Source of the DNA: Bacteroidales bacterium
GTDB lineage: Bacteria > Bacteroidota > Bacteroidia > Bacteroidales > UBA932
Direction of reading: 5' to 3'
Assembly (NCBI GenBank): GCA_015060395.1
Contig: SUYP01000008.1
Location: 1 to 64,000, forward strand
DNA length: 64,000 nucleotides
A program made the position numbers and the translations under genes. The notes under the pieces were generated by a model that was not told the DNA's origin, did no database searches, and saw only the letters and a program-made list of their open reading frames with translations. This document shows positions 56,187 to 64,000 of the stretch, piece after piece (positions within the stretch are counted from its first letter, which is position 1; each line of letters opens with the position of its first letter).

Positions 56187-57178
56187 TATGGAACTTCTAC
56201 AGCATTTATTATTTCAGAAATGATCTGGTCTGTCGTCATATTCTCAGCCTCAGCCTCGTAGGTCAGGCCGATACGGTGACGAAGCACTTCATAACATACC
56301 GCCCTCACATCCTCAGGAATCACATAGCCCCTTCTCTTGATGAAAGCGTAAGCCTTCGAAGCCATTGCAAGAGAGATACTTGCACGCGGAGATGCACCGT
56401 ATGAGATGAAGCCTGCCATCTTGCCAAGACCGTAATCCTGAGGTGTACGTGTCGCATACACGATGTCAACGATATACCTCTCTATCTTCTCGTCCATATA
56501 CACATCCTTCACCACTTCGCGGGCTCTTACGATATCCTCCGGCTTGAGCACAGGCTGAGCCTTAGGGAAGGTGCCGGAATTGTTCATACGGATGATCTGA
56601 CGCTCCTCCTCCTTCTTAGGATAAGTCACTACGACCTTAAGCATAAAACGGTCGAGCTGAGCCTCCGGAAGCGGATATGTTCCTTCCTGCTCTATAGGGT
56701 TCTGCGTAGCCATCACCAGGAACGGCTCCGGAAGCTTGAAAGTCTCCTCACCGATAGTCACCTGCCTTTCCTGCATCGCCTCGAGAAGAGCCGACTGCAC
56801 CTTTGCAGGCGAACGGTTGATCTCATCCGCAAGCACGAAATTGGCGAATACCGGACCTTTCTTGATCTGGAACTGTTCGGTCTTCTGCGAATAGATCAGA
56901 GTTCCGAGAACATCTGCAGGAAGCAGGTCCGGAGTGAACTGGATACGGCTGAACTTAGAGTCCACAGCCTGAGACAAAGTATTTATAGCCAAGGTCTTGG
57001 CCAGTCCCGGAACACCTTCCAGAAGTATATGGCCGTTGGCAAGGAGACCGATCAGAAGATTCTCGACAAGATGTTTCTGTCCTACGATGACCTTGTTCAT
57101 CTCCATCGTCAGGATATCGACAAACGAGCTCTCCCTCTGGATGCGGTCGTTCAATTCTTTTATGTTTATGCTCTCCAT
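56186..57178 (-). CDS. MoxR-family AAA+ ATPase
   Basis: A 330-aa ATPase. Walker A is degenerate-looking but usual for the family (LLEGVPGLAKTLAINTL, near residue 75), Walker B is FVLADEINRSP, and sensor and lid motifs (MATQNPIEQEGTYPLPEAQLDRF) are clear. MoxR proteins act as chaperones that activate VWA-domain complexes. It is the first gene of the Bat operon (MoxR, DUF58, membrane protein, BatA, BatB, BatC, BatD-E). Confidence 0.94.
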   Translation of the reverse strand: MESINIKELNDRIQRESSFVDILTMEMNKVIVGQKHLVENLLIGLLANGHILLEGVPGLAKTLAINTLSQAVDSKFSRIQFTPDLLPADVLGTLIYSQKTEQFQIKKGPVFANFVLADEINRSPAKVQSALLEAMQERQVTIGEETFKLPEPFLVMATQNPIEQEGTYPLPEAQLDRFMLKVVVTYPKKEEERQIIRMNNSGTFPKAQPVLKPEDIVRAREVVKDVYMDEKIERYIVDIVYATRTPQDYGLGKMAGFISYGASPRASISLAMASKAYAFIKRRGYVIPEDVRAVCYEVLRHRIGLTYEAEAENMTTDQIISEIINAVEVP

Positions 57179-57240
57179 AAATATGATTTTTGATATTTTT
57201 GCATTCTAAAAACTTACAAAGTTACTCAAATATTTACAAT

Positions 57241-58017
57241 ATGCGATATAAAATCAGGTTATCATACGACGGCAACGCCTTCTGCGGATGGCAGATACAA
57301 AACAACGCCCGCACAGTGCAGGGTGAACTCGAAAATGCCCTGCAGACACTTTCGGGGAATTGCATACAGGTCACCGGAGCCGGCAGGACCGATACCGGGG
57401 TCAGCGCCATCAATTATATCGCTCACTTCGAATTCCCTGACGAAGTCAGGATGGAAGCGGCGCAACTCTGCTACAAATTAAATGCCATCCTGCCTCGCGA
57501 AATAACGGTACACGAAGTTTCGCAATCGGAAAGCGACTTTCACGCAAGATTCGACGCACGGTCCAGGGAATACCATTATTTCATCCATTTCAGAAAAGAC
57601 CCGTTCTGCGAAAAATATTCATACAGGATGCGGCACCCGCTGGACATCGGAAAGATGAATGAGGCTGCGGCATACCTTTTGGGGGAACACGACTTCAGAT
57701 GTTTCGAGAAGACCGGCGGAAACAACCTGACTTCCGTATGTACGGTCACCGAGGCCGTCTGGAGCACATATCGTCCCACCCATATAGAGATGATGGGGAT
57801 GGATTGCGGGGAAGGTGACTATATCGTATTCAGAATCAAGGCAAACCGTTTTCTGAGAAATATGGTCAGGGCGATCGTGGGATCGCTGATCGAAGTAGGA
57901 CGGGGCAAGCGCTCTCCCGAATGGATCGCAGAGCTTGTAGCGGAGGGCACCCGCTCTGACGCGGGCAGTTCGGTGCCCGGCAATGCGCTTTTCTTCAGCG
58001 GGGCAGCATACAAATAA
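57241..58017 (+). CDS. truA: tRNA pseudouridine synthase A
   Basis: A 258-aa enzyme that forms pseudouridine at positions 38-40 of tRNAs. The catalytic aspartate is Asp51 in GAGRTDTGVSA; FHARFDARSREYHYFI and RFLRNMVRAIVGSLIEVGRG are further family marks. The start at 57241 (MRYKIRLSYDG) is chosen over an ATG at 57190 that adds an unrelated 17 residues. Confidence 0.94.
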   Translation: MRYKIRLSYDGNAFCGWQIQNNARTVQGELENALQTLSGNCIQVTGAGRTDTGVSAINYIAHFEFPDEVRMEAAQLCYKLNAILPREITVHEVSQSESDFHARFDARSREYHYFIHFRKDPFCEKYSYRMRHPLDIGKMNEAAAYLLGEHDFRCFEKTGGNNLTSVCTVTEAVWSTYRPTHIEMMGMDCGEGDYIVFRIKANRFLRNMVRAIVGSLIEVGRGKRSPEWIAELVAEGTRSDAGSSVPGNALFFSGAAYK

Positions 58018-58018
58018 A

Positions 58019-58050
58019 TTTGAGTATTCCCGTTTTTTTGACTAAATTTG
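58019..58050 (+). promoter_or_regulatory. Promoter of the exbB-exbD-tonB operon
   Basis: TTTG (58019-58022), 20 bases, TAAATTTG (58043-58050), directly after the truA stop. The leader before exbB would be about 57 bases. Confidence 0.72.
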
Positions 58051-58113
58051 CACGATTTCGCGCGTATGCGAAACGAGACCAGAAATTGATAATTAAAAAG
58101 ACCGTAAATAACT

Positions 58114-58809
58114 ATGCTTTTCAACATTCTTCAAGCCGTTGACACAACGGCACTCACTTCTGCAGCACCTGCTTCGCAGGAGATGAATTTCTCCCTCATC
58201 GATATGGCGATAAAGGGTGGCTGGCTTATGATCGTCCTACTCATTCTTTCGATTATGGCGATCTATATCTTCGGAAACAAATGGTGGATGATCCGCAAGG
58301 CGGGCAAGATCGACAAGAACTTTATGAAGGACATACACGATATGATCCACGAAGGAAAGATCAAGTCAGCTATCGCACTCTGCCAGAAGTATGACTCCCC
58401 TATCGCAAGACTTGTAGAGAAAGGCATAGAAAGGATCGGAAGACCGCTTCCTGACATTCAGGCGGCTGTGGAGAATATGGGTAATGTCGAGGTTGCCAGA
58501 CTGGAGAAAGGTCTCCCTATGCTTGCAACCATCTCGGGAGGTGCACCTATGATCGGATTCCTCGGTACTGTATCAGGTATGATCGAGGCATTCTTCAGAA
58601 TGTCAACAGCTGGAAACAACATTGACATAACACTCCTCTCCGGAGGTATATATGAAGCAATGGTCACTACCGTAGGCGGTCTCTTCGTAGGTATCATCGC
58701 ATACTTCGGCTACAACTACCTCACTTCACAGATCTCCAACCTCGTATTCAAGATGGAGAACACTACAATCGAATTCATCGATATGCTTCACGAGCCTGCC
58801 GGCAGATAA
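58114..58809 (+). CDS. exbB: ExbB/TolQ/MotA-family proton channel protein
   Basis: A 231-aa protein with three membrane helices (about 32-50, 142-165, 185-208) and the family stretch TISGGAPMIGFLGTVSGMIEAF. With ExbD it uses the proton gradient to energise TonB. It leads a three-gene operon with ExbD and TonB, which identifies it as ExbB rather than a motor stator. Confidence 0.9.
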   Translation: MLFNILQAVDTTALTSAAPASQEMNFSLIDMAIKGGWLMIVLLILSIMAIYIFGNKWWMIRKAGKIDKNFMKDIHDMIHEGKIKSAIALCQKYDSPIARLVEKGIERIGRPLPDIQAAVENMGNVEVARLEKGLPMLATISGGAPMIGFLGTVSGMIEAFFRMSTAGNNIDITLLSGGIYEAMVTTVGGLFVGIIAYFGYNYLTSQISNLVFKMENTTIEFIDMLHEPAGR

Positions 58810-58820
58810 AGGACAAGAAA

Positions 58821-59234
58821 ATGGCAATAAAAAGGACAACAAAGGTTGATTCATCCTTCTCGATGTCGTCAATGACCGACATCGTGTTCCTGCTGCTCAT
58901 CTTCTTCCTGGTGACTTCAACGCTGATCAATCCGAATGCATTGAAGCTCCTCCTTCCGAAGAGCACAGGACAGGTTTCCGCCAAGGCGACAGTGAGTGTA
59001 TCGATCAAGCATTGGCAGGATACAGACAGATTCTCATATCACATCAACGGTGACGAGACTCCTATCAGATTCGATCTGATCGAGGACGAACTCATAGAAC
59101 TTCTTCAGACAGAGGAAGATCCTACTTTCTCCATCTACGCAGACGAGACAGTTCCCATCAAGGAGGTCGTAGCCGTGATGAACATTGCGAAAAGGAATCA
59201 TTACAAAGTGATTATGGCGACTTCGCCGGAATAG
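58821..59234 (+). CDS. exbD: ExbD/TolR biopolymer transport protein
   Basis: A 137-aa protein with one N-terminal membrane helix (about 17-38) bearing the essential aspartate in SMTDIVFLLLIFFLVTS, and a small periplasmic domain. It partners ExbB. Only one ExbD copy is found here; many Bacteroidota operons carry two. Confidence 0.9.
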   Translation: MAIKRTTKVDSSFSMSSMTDIVFLLLIFFLVTSTLINPNALKLLLPKSTGQVSAKATVSVSIKHWQDTDRFSYHINGDETPIRFDLIEDELIELLQTEEDPTFSIYADETVPIKEVVAVMNIAKRNHYKVIMATSPE

Positions 59235-59242
59235 ACTAAGGT

Positions 59243-60028
59243 ATGGAACAGTATCTCAGAGAGCGTGAAAGACAGGAAAAGAAATCGAGGGTGACCGGTG
59301 TCACCCTTACGGTGTCTATGCACATAGCCCTGCTGATTTGCTGCTTCATAACCGGATTCACCTATCTGGATCCACCTCCTCCGGAGCAGGAGCGGATACT
59401 GATAGAGTTTGACGAGCCTGAAATCCAGAAACCCAAGCAGACCTGGGACGGCACAAGGCCGAGGGCTGCGGAGCCGGATCCGGACAAGGACATAAATCTC
59501 GTACAGAGGTCAGAGGCACAGAACGAAGGCACGAAGAGCAATCAGGCTCCAGAGGCCACAGTCGATGAATTCGGCGACGTAGATGTACCGGAGCCTCCTA
59601 GAAAGAAGGAGATAGACCGCAGGGCCCTTTTCTCGGCGGCGGACAACAAGACCCAGAAAGACACGCTTGCGGCTCAGACCGCGCGTGAAGACAGTGATGC
59701 TTTAAAGGCTGGTCACGCCCAAGGCAATACCAAGACAGGAGAGACTTCCGGTGAGCCAAATGCAAAGCTGGCGGGAAGAACCGTAAACGGCACACTTCCG
59801 CGTCCGAGCTACGGTGTACAGGAATCTGGAAAGGTTGTGGTGAACATCTGGGTGGATAATTACGGAAATGTCCAGAAGGCCGTAGCCGGTGCAGAAGGCA
59901 CCACGGTTACAGACAAGACGCTTTGGCAGGCTGCGAGAAAGGCGGCATTGGGAGCGCACTTCAATATGAGCGCAGAAGCTCCGGCCCTGCAGGAAGGAAC
60001 GATTACATATATTTTCAAATTGAATTGA
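59243..60028 (+). CDS. TonB-like energy transducer
   Basis: A 261-aa protein with a single membrane helix (about 25-45, including the His in SMHIALLICCFITGF), a proline- and charge-rich linker, and a C-terminal TonB-type domain (about 190-261, PRPSYGVQESGKVVVNIWVD ... GTITYIFKLN). It transmits energy from ExbB/ExbD to outer-membrane transporters. The C-terminal domain lacks the YP motif of classic TonB and is closer to the TonB/TolA variants of Bacteroidota. Confidence 0.85.
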   Translation: MEQYLRERERQEKKSRVTGVTLTVSMHIALLICCFITGFTYLDPPPPEQERILIEFDEPEIQKPKQTWDGTRPRAAEPDPDKDINLVQRSEAQNEGTKSNQAPEATVDEFGDVDVPEPPRKKEIDRRALFSAADNKTQKDTLAAQTAREDSDALKAGHAQGNTKTGETSGEPNAKLAGRTVNGTLPRPSYGVQESGKVVVNIWVDNYGNVQKAVAGAEGTTVTDKTLWQAARKAALGAHFNMSAEAPALQEGTITYIFKLN

Positions 60029-60103
60029 TTTTATCAGATATGAAATTGGCGTGAGCCAAGACATTATTATTTAACATTTAAATTGCCCGACGGGCGTAAG
60101 ACA

Positions 60104-61456
60104 ATGGAAGACAACAGAAGAGGCGGCAATGGCCGCAGAGATGGCCGTAGAGAGTACGGTGAAAGAAGAAGCCATTCCAACAATGGCGAAAGAAGAAGCT
60201 TCAGCAACAATGGCGAAAGACGCAGCTACGGCAGCGACAGGCCTCGCAGGACATTCTCGGAAAACGGAGAAAGAAGAAGCTTCAGCAGCAACGGTGAGAG
60301 AAGGAGCTATGGAAGCGACAGACCTCGCAGGACATTCTCAGAAAACGGTGAGAGAAGATCATTCACCGGAAATGGAGAAAGAAGATCATACGGAGAGAAT
60401 CAGGAAAGAAGGAACTTCAGCGGCGAAAGAAGAAGCTTCGGCAGCAATGGCGAAAGAAGGAGCTTCGGCAGCGACAGACCTCGCAGATCATTCTCGGAAG
60501 GTGGTGAGAGAAGATCATCATTCGGAGGAGACAGAAGAGGATTCTCAGGAGAGAGAAGGTCGTTCGGAGACAGGAAGCCAGGCGGATTCAGAAATTCAGG
60601 CAGGAAGAGCTTCAACAGAAACGATTTCAACTACTTCCGCGACGAGAGCGAGAGCGGAATCAACAAGATGATCAGCAGAAGGCCTCAGATCGAGAACGAG
60701 GCATTCTCAGACAACGATATGGTCAAGGCTCCTATCAAGGAGGAGGTAAGACTCAACAAGTTCATCGCCAACTCTGGAGTATGCTCTAGAAGAGAGGCTG
60801 ACAATTTCATCCTTGCAGGTGTAGTGACAGTGAACGGAGAGGTCGTTACAGAACTCGGAACCAAGGTAAACATCAACACTGACGACATCCGCTTCAACGG
60901 AGAAAGGCTCAAGGGCGAAGACAAGATCTACATCGTTATGAACAAGCCTAAGGGCTATGTGACAACAGCAAGCGACCCTCACGCAGACAAGACCGTTATG
61001 GATCTTCTCAAGGGCTGTCCTTCAAGAGTCTTCCCTGTAGGCCGACTCGACAAGAACACCACTGGCGTGCTTATGTTCACGAATGACGGTGAGATCGCTG
61101 AGAAGCTTACACACCCTTCATACGACAAGAAGAAGATATATCAGGTATCCCTTGACAGCAAGCTCAAGCAGGAGGATTATGAGAAGATCCTCAGCGGAGT
61201 GGAGCTTTCAGACGGCGTGATCGCAGCTGACGAGCTCGAATACATCGAGGAGGACGACCACAGAAAGCTCGGAATCGAAATTCACTCGGGAAAGAACCGT
61301 ATCGTAAGAAGGATATTCGAGTCTCTCGGATATGAAGTGAAGGCTCTTGACAGAGTATATTTCGCTGGTCTTACAAAGAGAGGCCTCAAGAGAGGTGAAT
61401 GGAGATACCTTTCAGAGGGTGAGACCAACCTTCTCAAGATGGGTGCATATCTTTAA
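60104..61456 (+). CDS. Pseudouridine synthase (RluB/RsuA family) with repetitive N-terminal arm
   Basis: A 450-aa protein. The first 190 or so residues are a disordered arm made of Gly-Glu-Arg-Arg-Ser-Phe/Tyr units and a longer unit with SDRPRRTFSENGERR. An S4 RNA-binding domain (RLNKFIANSGVCSRREADNF) and the RluB catalytic domain follow, with catalytic Asp in VGRLDKNTTGVLMF. It modifies rRNA; the target site is uncertain. The ATG at 60104 is chosen over a TTG at 60083. The arm's basic repeats probably bind RNA. Confidence 0.9.
   Translation: MEDNRRGGNGRRDGRREYGERRSHSNNGERRSFSNNGERRSYGSDRPRRTFSENGERRSFSSNGERRSYGSDRPRRTFSENGERRSFTGNGERRSYGENQERRNFSGERRSFGSNGERRSFGSDRPRRSFSEGGERRSSFGGDRRGFSGERRSFGDRKPGGFRNSGRKSFNRNDFNYFRDESESGINKMISRRPQIENEAFSDNDMVKAPIKEEVRLNKFIANSGVCSRREADNFILAGVVTVNGEVVTELGTKVNINTDDIRFNGERLKGEDKIYIVMNKPKGYVTTASDPHADKTVMDLLKGCPSRVFPVGRLDKNTTGVLMFTNDGEIAEKLTHPSYDKKKIYQVSLDSKLKQEDYEKILSGVELSDGVIAADELEYIEEDDHRKLGIEIHSGKNRIVRRIFESLGYEVKALDRVYFAGLTKRGLKRGEWRYLSEGETNLLKMGAYL
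60150..60620 (+). repeat. In-frame imperfect tandem repeats coding the arm of the pseudouridine synthase
   Basis: The DNA repeats in units of about 27 codons (starting GERRSYGSDRPRR), with shorter GERRSF and GERRSYG sub-units. The repeats keep frame, so selection acts on the protein. A shadow frame of about 180 codons on the same strand results from the repeats. Confidence 0.85.
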
Positions 61457-61461
61457 TCAAT

Positions 61462-62358
61462 ATGAGTGAACAGACCAAAAGACACCGCGCGGGATTTGTC
61501 AACATCATCGGTAATCCGAATGTTGGCAAATCTACGCTTATGAACGCCCTCGTAGGCGAAAAGCTCTCTATCGTCACTGCCAAGGCACAGACCACAAGGC
61601 ACAGGATTATGGGAATCGTCAACGGAGATGATTACCAGATCGTGTATTCCGACACTCCGGGCATCCTGAAGCCTAACTACAGGCTGCAGCAGAGTATGAT
61701 GAACTTCGTTGACACGGCTATCGGAGATGCAGACATCATACTGTATGTGACCGACACGGTAGAAAAGGGAGACAAGAACGATGAATATATCTCCAAGCTC
61801 AAGAAGATACAGTGCCCTGTAATACTGGTAATCAACAAGATAGATATCAGCAGTCAGGAGCAGGTACTGGAGCTTATGAGTTGGTGGAAGGAGCAGATTC
61901 CGAATGCGATCATATTCCCGGCTTCCGCACAGGAGAAGTTCAACCTCGAAAACATCTTCGATGCAATCGTGGAGAACCTTCCGACAGCTCCGGCCTGGTA
62001 TGACAAGGATGTATTCACCGACAAGAATCTCAGGTTCTTCGCATCAGAGATCGTAAGAGAGAAGATATTCCTCAACTATAAGGAAGAGATTCCATACAGC
62101 TGCGAGGTGGTGGTCGAGGAGTTCAAGGAGGGAGCGGAAAGATATGACATCAGCGCGGTCATATATGTGATGCGCGATACCCAGAAGGGCATCATAATCG
62201 GCAAGGGCGGACAGTCACTCAAGAAAGTCGGCACTCAGGCCAGGATCGAAATGGAGGACTTTTTCCAAAAGAAAGTCTTTCTCAGGCTTTTCGTGAAGGT
62301 CGATCCGGACTGGAGGGAAAGCAAGAAGGAGCTGAGGAAATTCGGCTACGAATACTGA
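61462..62358 (+). CDS. era: GTPase Era
   Basis: A 298-aa ribosome-assembly GTPase. G1 is IGNPNVGKSTL, G3 DTPG, G4 NKID, and the C-terminal KH domain includes KGIIIGKGGQSLKKVG. It helps mature the 16S rRNA 3' end. It begins 5 bases after the pseudouridine synthase gene and is followed by parC. Confidence 0.96.
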   Translation: MSEQTKRHRAGFVNIIGNPNVGKSTLMNALVGEKLSIVTAKAQTTRHRIMGIVNGDDYQIVYSDTPGILKPNYRLQQSMMNFVDTAIGDADIILYVTDTVEKGDKNDEYISKLKKIQCPVILVINKIDISSQEQVLELMSWWKEQIPNAIIFPASAQEKFNLENIFDAIVENLPTAPAWYDKDVFTDKNLRFFASEIVREKIFLNYKEEIPYSCEVVVEEFKEGAERYDISAVIYVMRDTQKGIIIGKGGQSLKKVGTQARIEMEDFFQKKVFLRLFVKVDPDWRESKKELRKFGYEY

Positions 62359-62385
62359 TAATCAATAGAAGAAGTGAGGTAATTT

Positions 62386-64000
62386 ATGAGTTTTGATGAT
62401 ATCGATCTCCCTGAGGAGGATCTTAATATCGGACAGGAAGGAGAGGATGAAGCACCGGCCGACAGCGCGCCGGGAAAATTCGACAAGCTTTTCGGAGAGA
62501 ACAGCAGGAAGTACAAGCTTTCCAGGATGTTCAAGGACTGGTATATAGACTATGCTTCCTATACTGTCCTCTACAGAGCGGTTCCGCATCTTATCGACGG
62601 ACTGAAGCCAGTTCAGAGACGCGTACTCCACGCGATGTGGCGTATCGACGACGGAAGCTACACAAAGGTGGCCAACATCGTCGGTCAGGCTATGCAGTTC
62701 CATCCGCACGGTGACCAGTCAATCCTTGGTGCCCTCGTATGGATAGGTCAGCGAAACTATCTCGTCGATTGTCAGGGAAACTGGGGTAACATCCTGACAG
62801 GTGATGCCAATGCGGCTCCACGTTACATCGAGGCACGCCTGAGCAAGTTTGCCAAGGAGGTGATGTTCAATCCTAAGACCACCAACTGGATGACCTCGTA
62901 CGACGGCCGTAACCAGGAGCCTGTGGAGCTTCCGGTGAAGTTCCCAATCCTGCTGGCACAGGGTACGGAGGGTATCGGTACCGGTTTCGCCTCGAAGATT
63001 CTGCCTCACAATTTCAATGAACTCATCGACGCATCGGTAGCCGTCCTCGAAGGCAAGGACTTCGAGATCTTCCCTGATTTCCTCACTGGAGGATCAGCTG
63101 ACTGCTCGAAATACAGCAGCAAGAAGAAAGGCGGCAAGATCAAGGTACGTGCAAAAATCGAAAAGATCGACAAGAACACTTTGTCGATCACCGAGATACC
63201 GTTCAGCAAGACTACAGATGCTGTAAAGGAATCGATAATGGAGGCTAAGGAAAGCGGCAAGATCAAGATCAAGAAGATCGACGACCTCACCAGCGCCACT
63301 GCAAACATTCTCATCCATCTACCTAACGACGTATCTCCGGACAAGACCATAGACGCATTATATGCCTTTACTGCGTGCGAGGTAGCGGTGACCCCTAACA
63401 CCTGCGTCATCCACGAGAACAAGCCTCAGGTGTTGAGTGTCAACGAGATACTGACCCACAGCACATTCCACACACGTGATCTGCTGGGCCAGGAGCTTTC
63501 GATAAGACTCAGCGAGCTGGAGAACGACTGGCATTATAATTCACTTGAGAAGATATTCTTCGAGAACAAGGTATATAAGGTCCTCGAAAAAGATGCAGAG
63601 ACTTGGGAAGCACAGCTTCAGGAGGTATTTGACAAGATGATGAAATACCAGAAGTTCCTCAAGAGACCGATTCTGATGGAAGACATCAACAGACTGGTCG
63701 AGAAGCCGGTGCGCAAGATCTCCAAATTCGATACTAAAGCCGTTGATGAAAAGCTCAGAGGCATAGAGGCGGAAATGGAGGAGGTACAGAATCATCTTGA
63801 TCATCTTACCGAATTCACCATCAACTACTTCAAGAACCTGAAGAAGAAGTACGGCAAGGCATATCCGAGACTTACTGAAATCGTTGAGTTCGAATCAATC
63901 GAGTCAACGAAGGTTGTCAGCAACAATGCAAAGCTATATGCGAACAAAGCCGAAGGATTCGTCGGAACAAATCTGAAGAAAGAAGACAATGCGGAATATA
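62386..64000 (+). CDS. parC: Topoisomerase IV subunit A (partial, cut by window end)
   Basis: Starts with ATG at 62386 and runs open to the window edge, 538 codons. The catalytic tyrosine is Tyr147 in AAPRYIEARLSKF. The quinolone region reads HPHGDQSILGALVWIG: the residues that match E. coli ParC Ser80 and Glu84 are Gln and Gly. The sequence is of the Bacteroidota ParC type (DYASYTVLYRAVPHLIDGLKPVQRRVLH). It separates daughter chromosomes together with ParE, encoded elsewhere. It starts 27 bases after era. Confidence 0.94.
   Translation, partial: MSFDDIDLPEEDLNIGQEGEDEAPADSAPGKFDKLFGENSRKYKLSRMFKDWYIDYASYTVLYRAVPHLIDGLKPVQRRVLHAMWRIDDGSYTKVANIVGQAMQFHPHGDQSILGALVWIGQRNYLVDCQGNWGNILTGDANAAPRYIEARLSKFAKEVMFNPKTTNWMTSYDGRNQEPVELPVKFPILLAQGTEGIGTGFASKILPHNFNELIDASVAVLEGKDFEIFPDFLTGGSADCSKYSSKKKGGKIKVRAKIEKIDKNTLSITEIPFSKTTDAVKESIMEAKESGKIKIKKIDDLTSATANILIHLPNDVSPDKTIDALYAFTACEVAVTPNTCVIHENKPQVLSVNEILTHSTFHTRDLLGQELSIRLSELENDWHYNSLEKIFFENKVYKVLEKDAETWEAQLQEVFDKMMKYQKFLKRPILMEDINRLVEKPVRKISKFDTKAVDEKLRGIEAEMEEVQNHLDHLTEFTINYFKNLKKKYGKAYPRLTEIVEFESIESTKVVSNNAKLYANKAEGFVGTNLKKEDNAEY

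Noticed and set aside
60180..60560. Regular repeats considered as a CRISPR or minisatellite
   Set aside because: Units are in frame, vary by codon-level changes and belong to the arm of the pseudouridine synthase; no cas genes are nearby.
60129..60671. A 180-codon frame rich in Ala, Glu and Lys, on the same strand as the pseudouridine synthase
   Set aside because: It arises from the in-frame repeats of the arm read in another frame; no start context or conserved domain.

Overview
The window is a compact stretch of chromosome from a member of the Bacteroidota, most likely order Bacteroidales; I do not assign a genus. Supporting signs are the 5' end of a 16S rRNA gene, promoters of the Bacteroidota type (TTTG, 19-20 bases, TAnnTTTG), a complete Bat (Bacteroides aerotolerance) operon, a NigD-like lipoprotein, a short CstA, fused-alpha 2-oxoacid:ferredoxin oxidoreductase, and the bamA/skp and bamD/rpoZ/recN neighbourhoods known from this phylum. 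Nearly all of it is ordinary core genome. I found no CRISPR array, prophage, insertion sequence or secretion cassette.

Layout, left to right. 1-830: 16S rRNA 5' part on the minus strand, with two tandem promoters behind it. 830-9.8 kb: carbohydrate and surface functions: a GH89 plus GH31 operon divergent from an HGSNAT-like membrane acetyltransferase, then a porin-like protein with a Tat-type phosphoesterase. 9.8-15.7 kb: a DASS carboxylate transporter and the korA-korB-gdhA operon. 15.8-23.2 kb: envelope biogenesis (two Skp-like chaperones, BamA, UppS) with NadK, PdxJ and a glycosyltransferase. 23.2-29.8 kb: a LysM protein, RecN, RNA polymerase omega, BamD, thioredoxin reductase and a short-chain dehydrogenase. 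29.9-35.2 kb: a Fur-family regulator, CstA, a NigD-like lipoprotein, a nuclease-gene remnant, a biotin-type carboxyltransferase and tRNA-His. 35.2-45.6 kb: RadC, Upp, RpoN, a SPOR protein, MiaB, and a glpK-glpF-cls-HD cluster. 45.6-57.2 kb: a GH2 beta-galactosidase and the leftward Bat operon (MoxR, DUF58, membrane protein, BatA, BatB, BatC, BatD-E). 57.2-64 kb: TruA, ExbB-ExbD-TonB, a pseudouridine synthase with a repetitive arm, Era, and the 5' part of parC, cut by the window end.

How the genes fit together: the glycosidases, porin and ExbB/ExbD/TonB fit a glycan-foraging Gram-negative cell; KorAB, GdhA, the carboxyltransferase and the DASS carrier fit anaerobic organic-acid and amino-acid metabolism; BamA, BamD and the Skp proteins build the outer membrane.

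The most unusual items are a BatD-BatE fusion that keeps an internal signal peptide, a GC-rich palindromic element inside the loop of an 18-bp terminator stem, a carboxyltransferase whose biotinyl-like domain lacks the acceptor lysine, a Fur protein without the usual CxxC zinc site, and a small dispersed repeat present three times in intergenic gaps. I do not see a clearly new multi-gene system.
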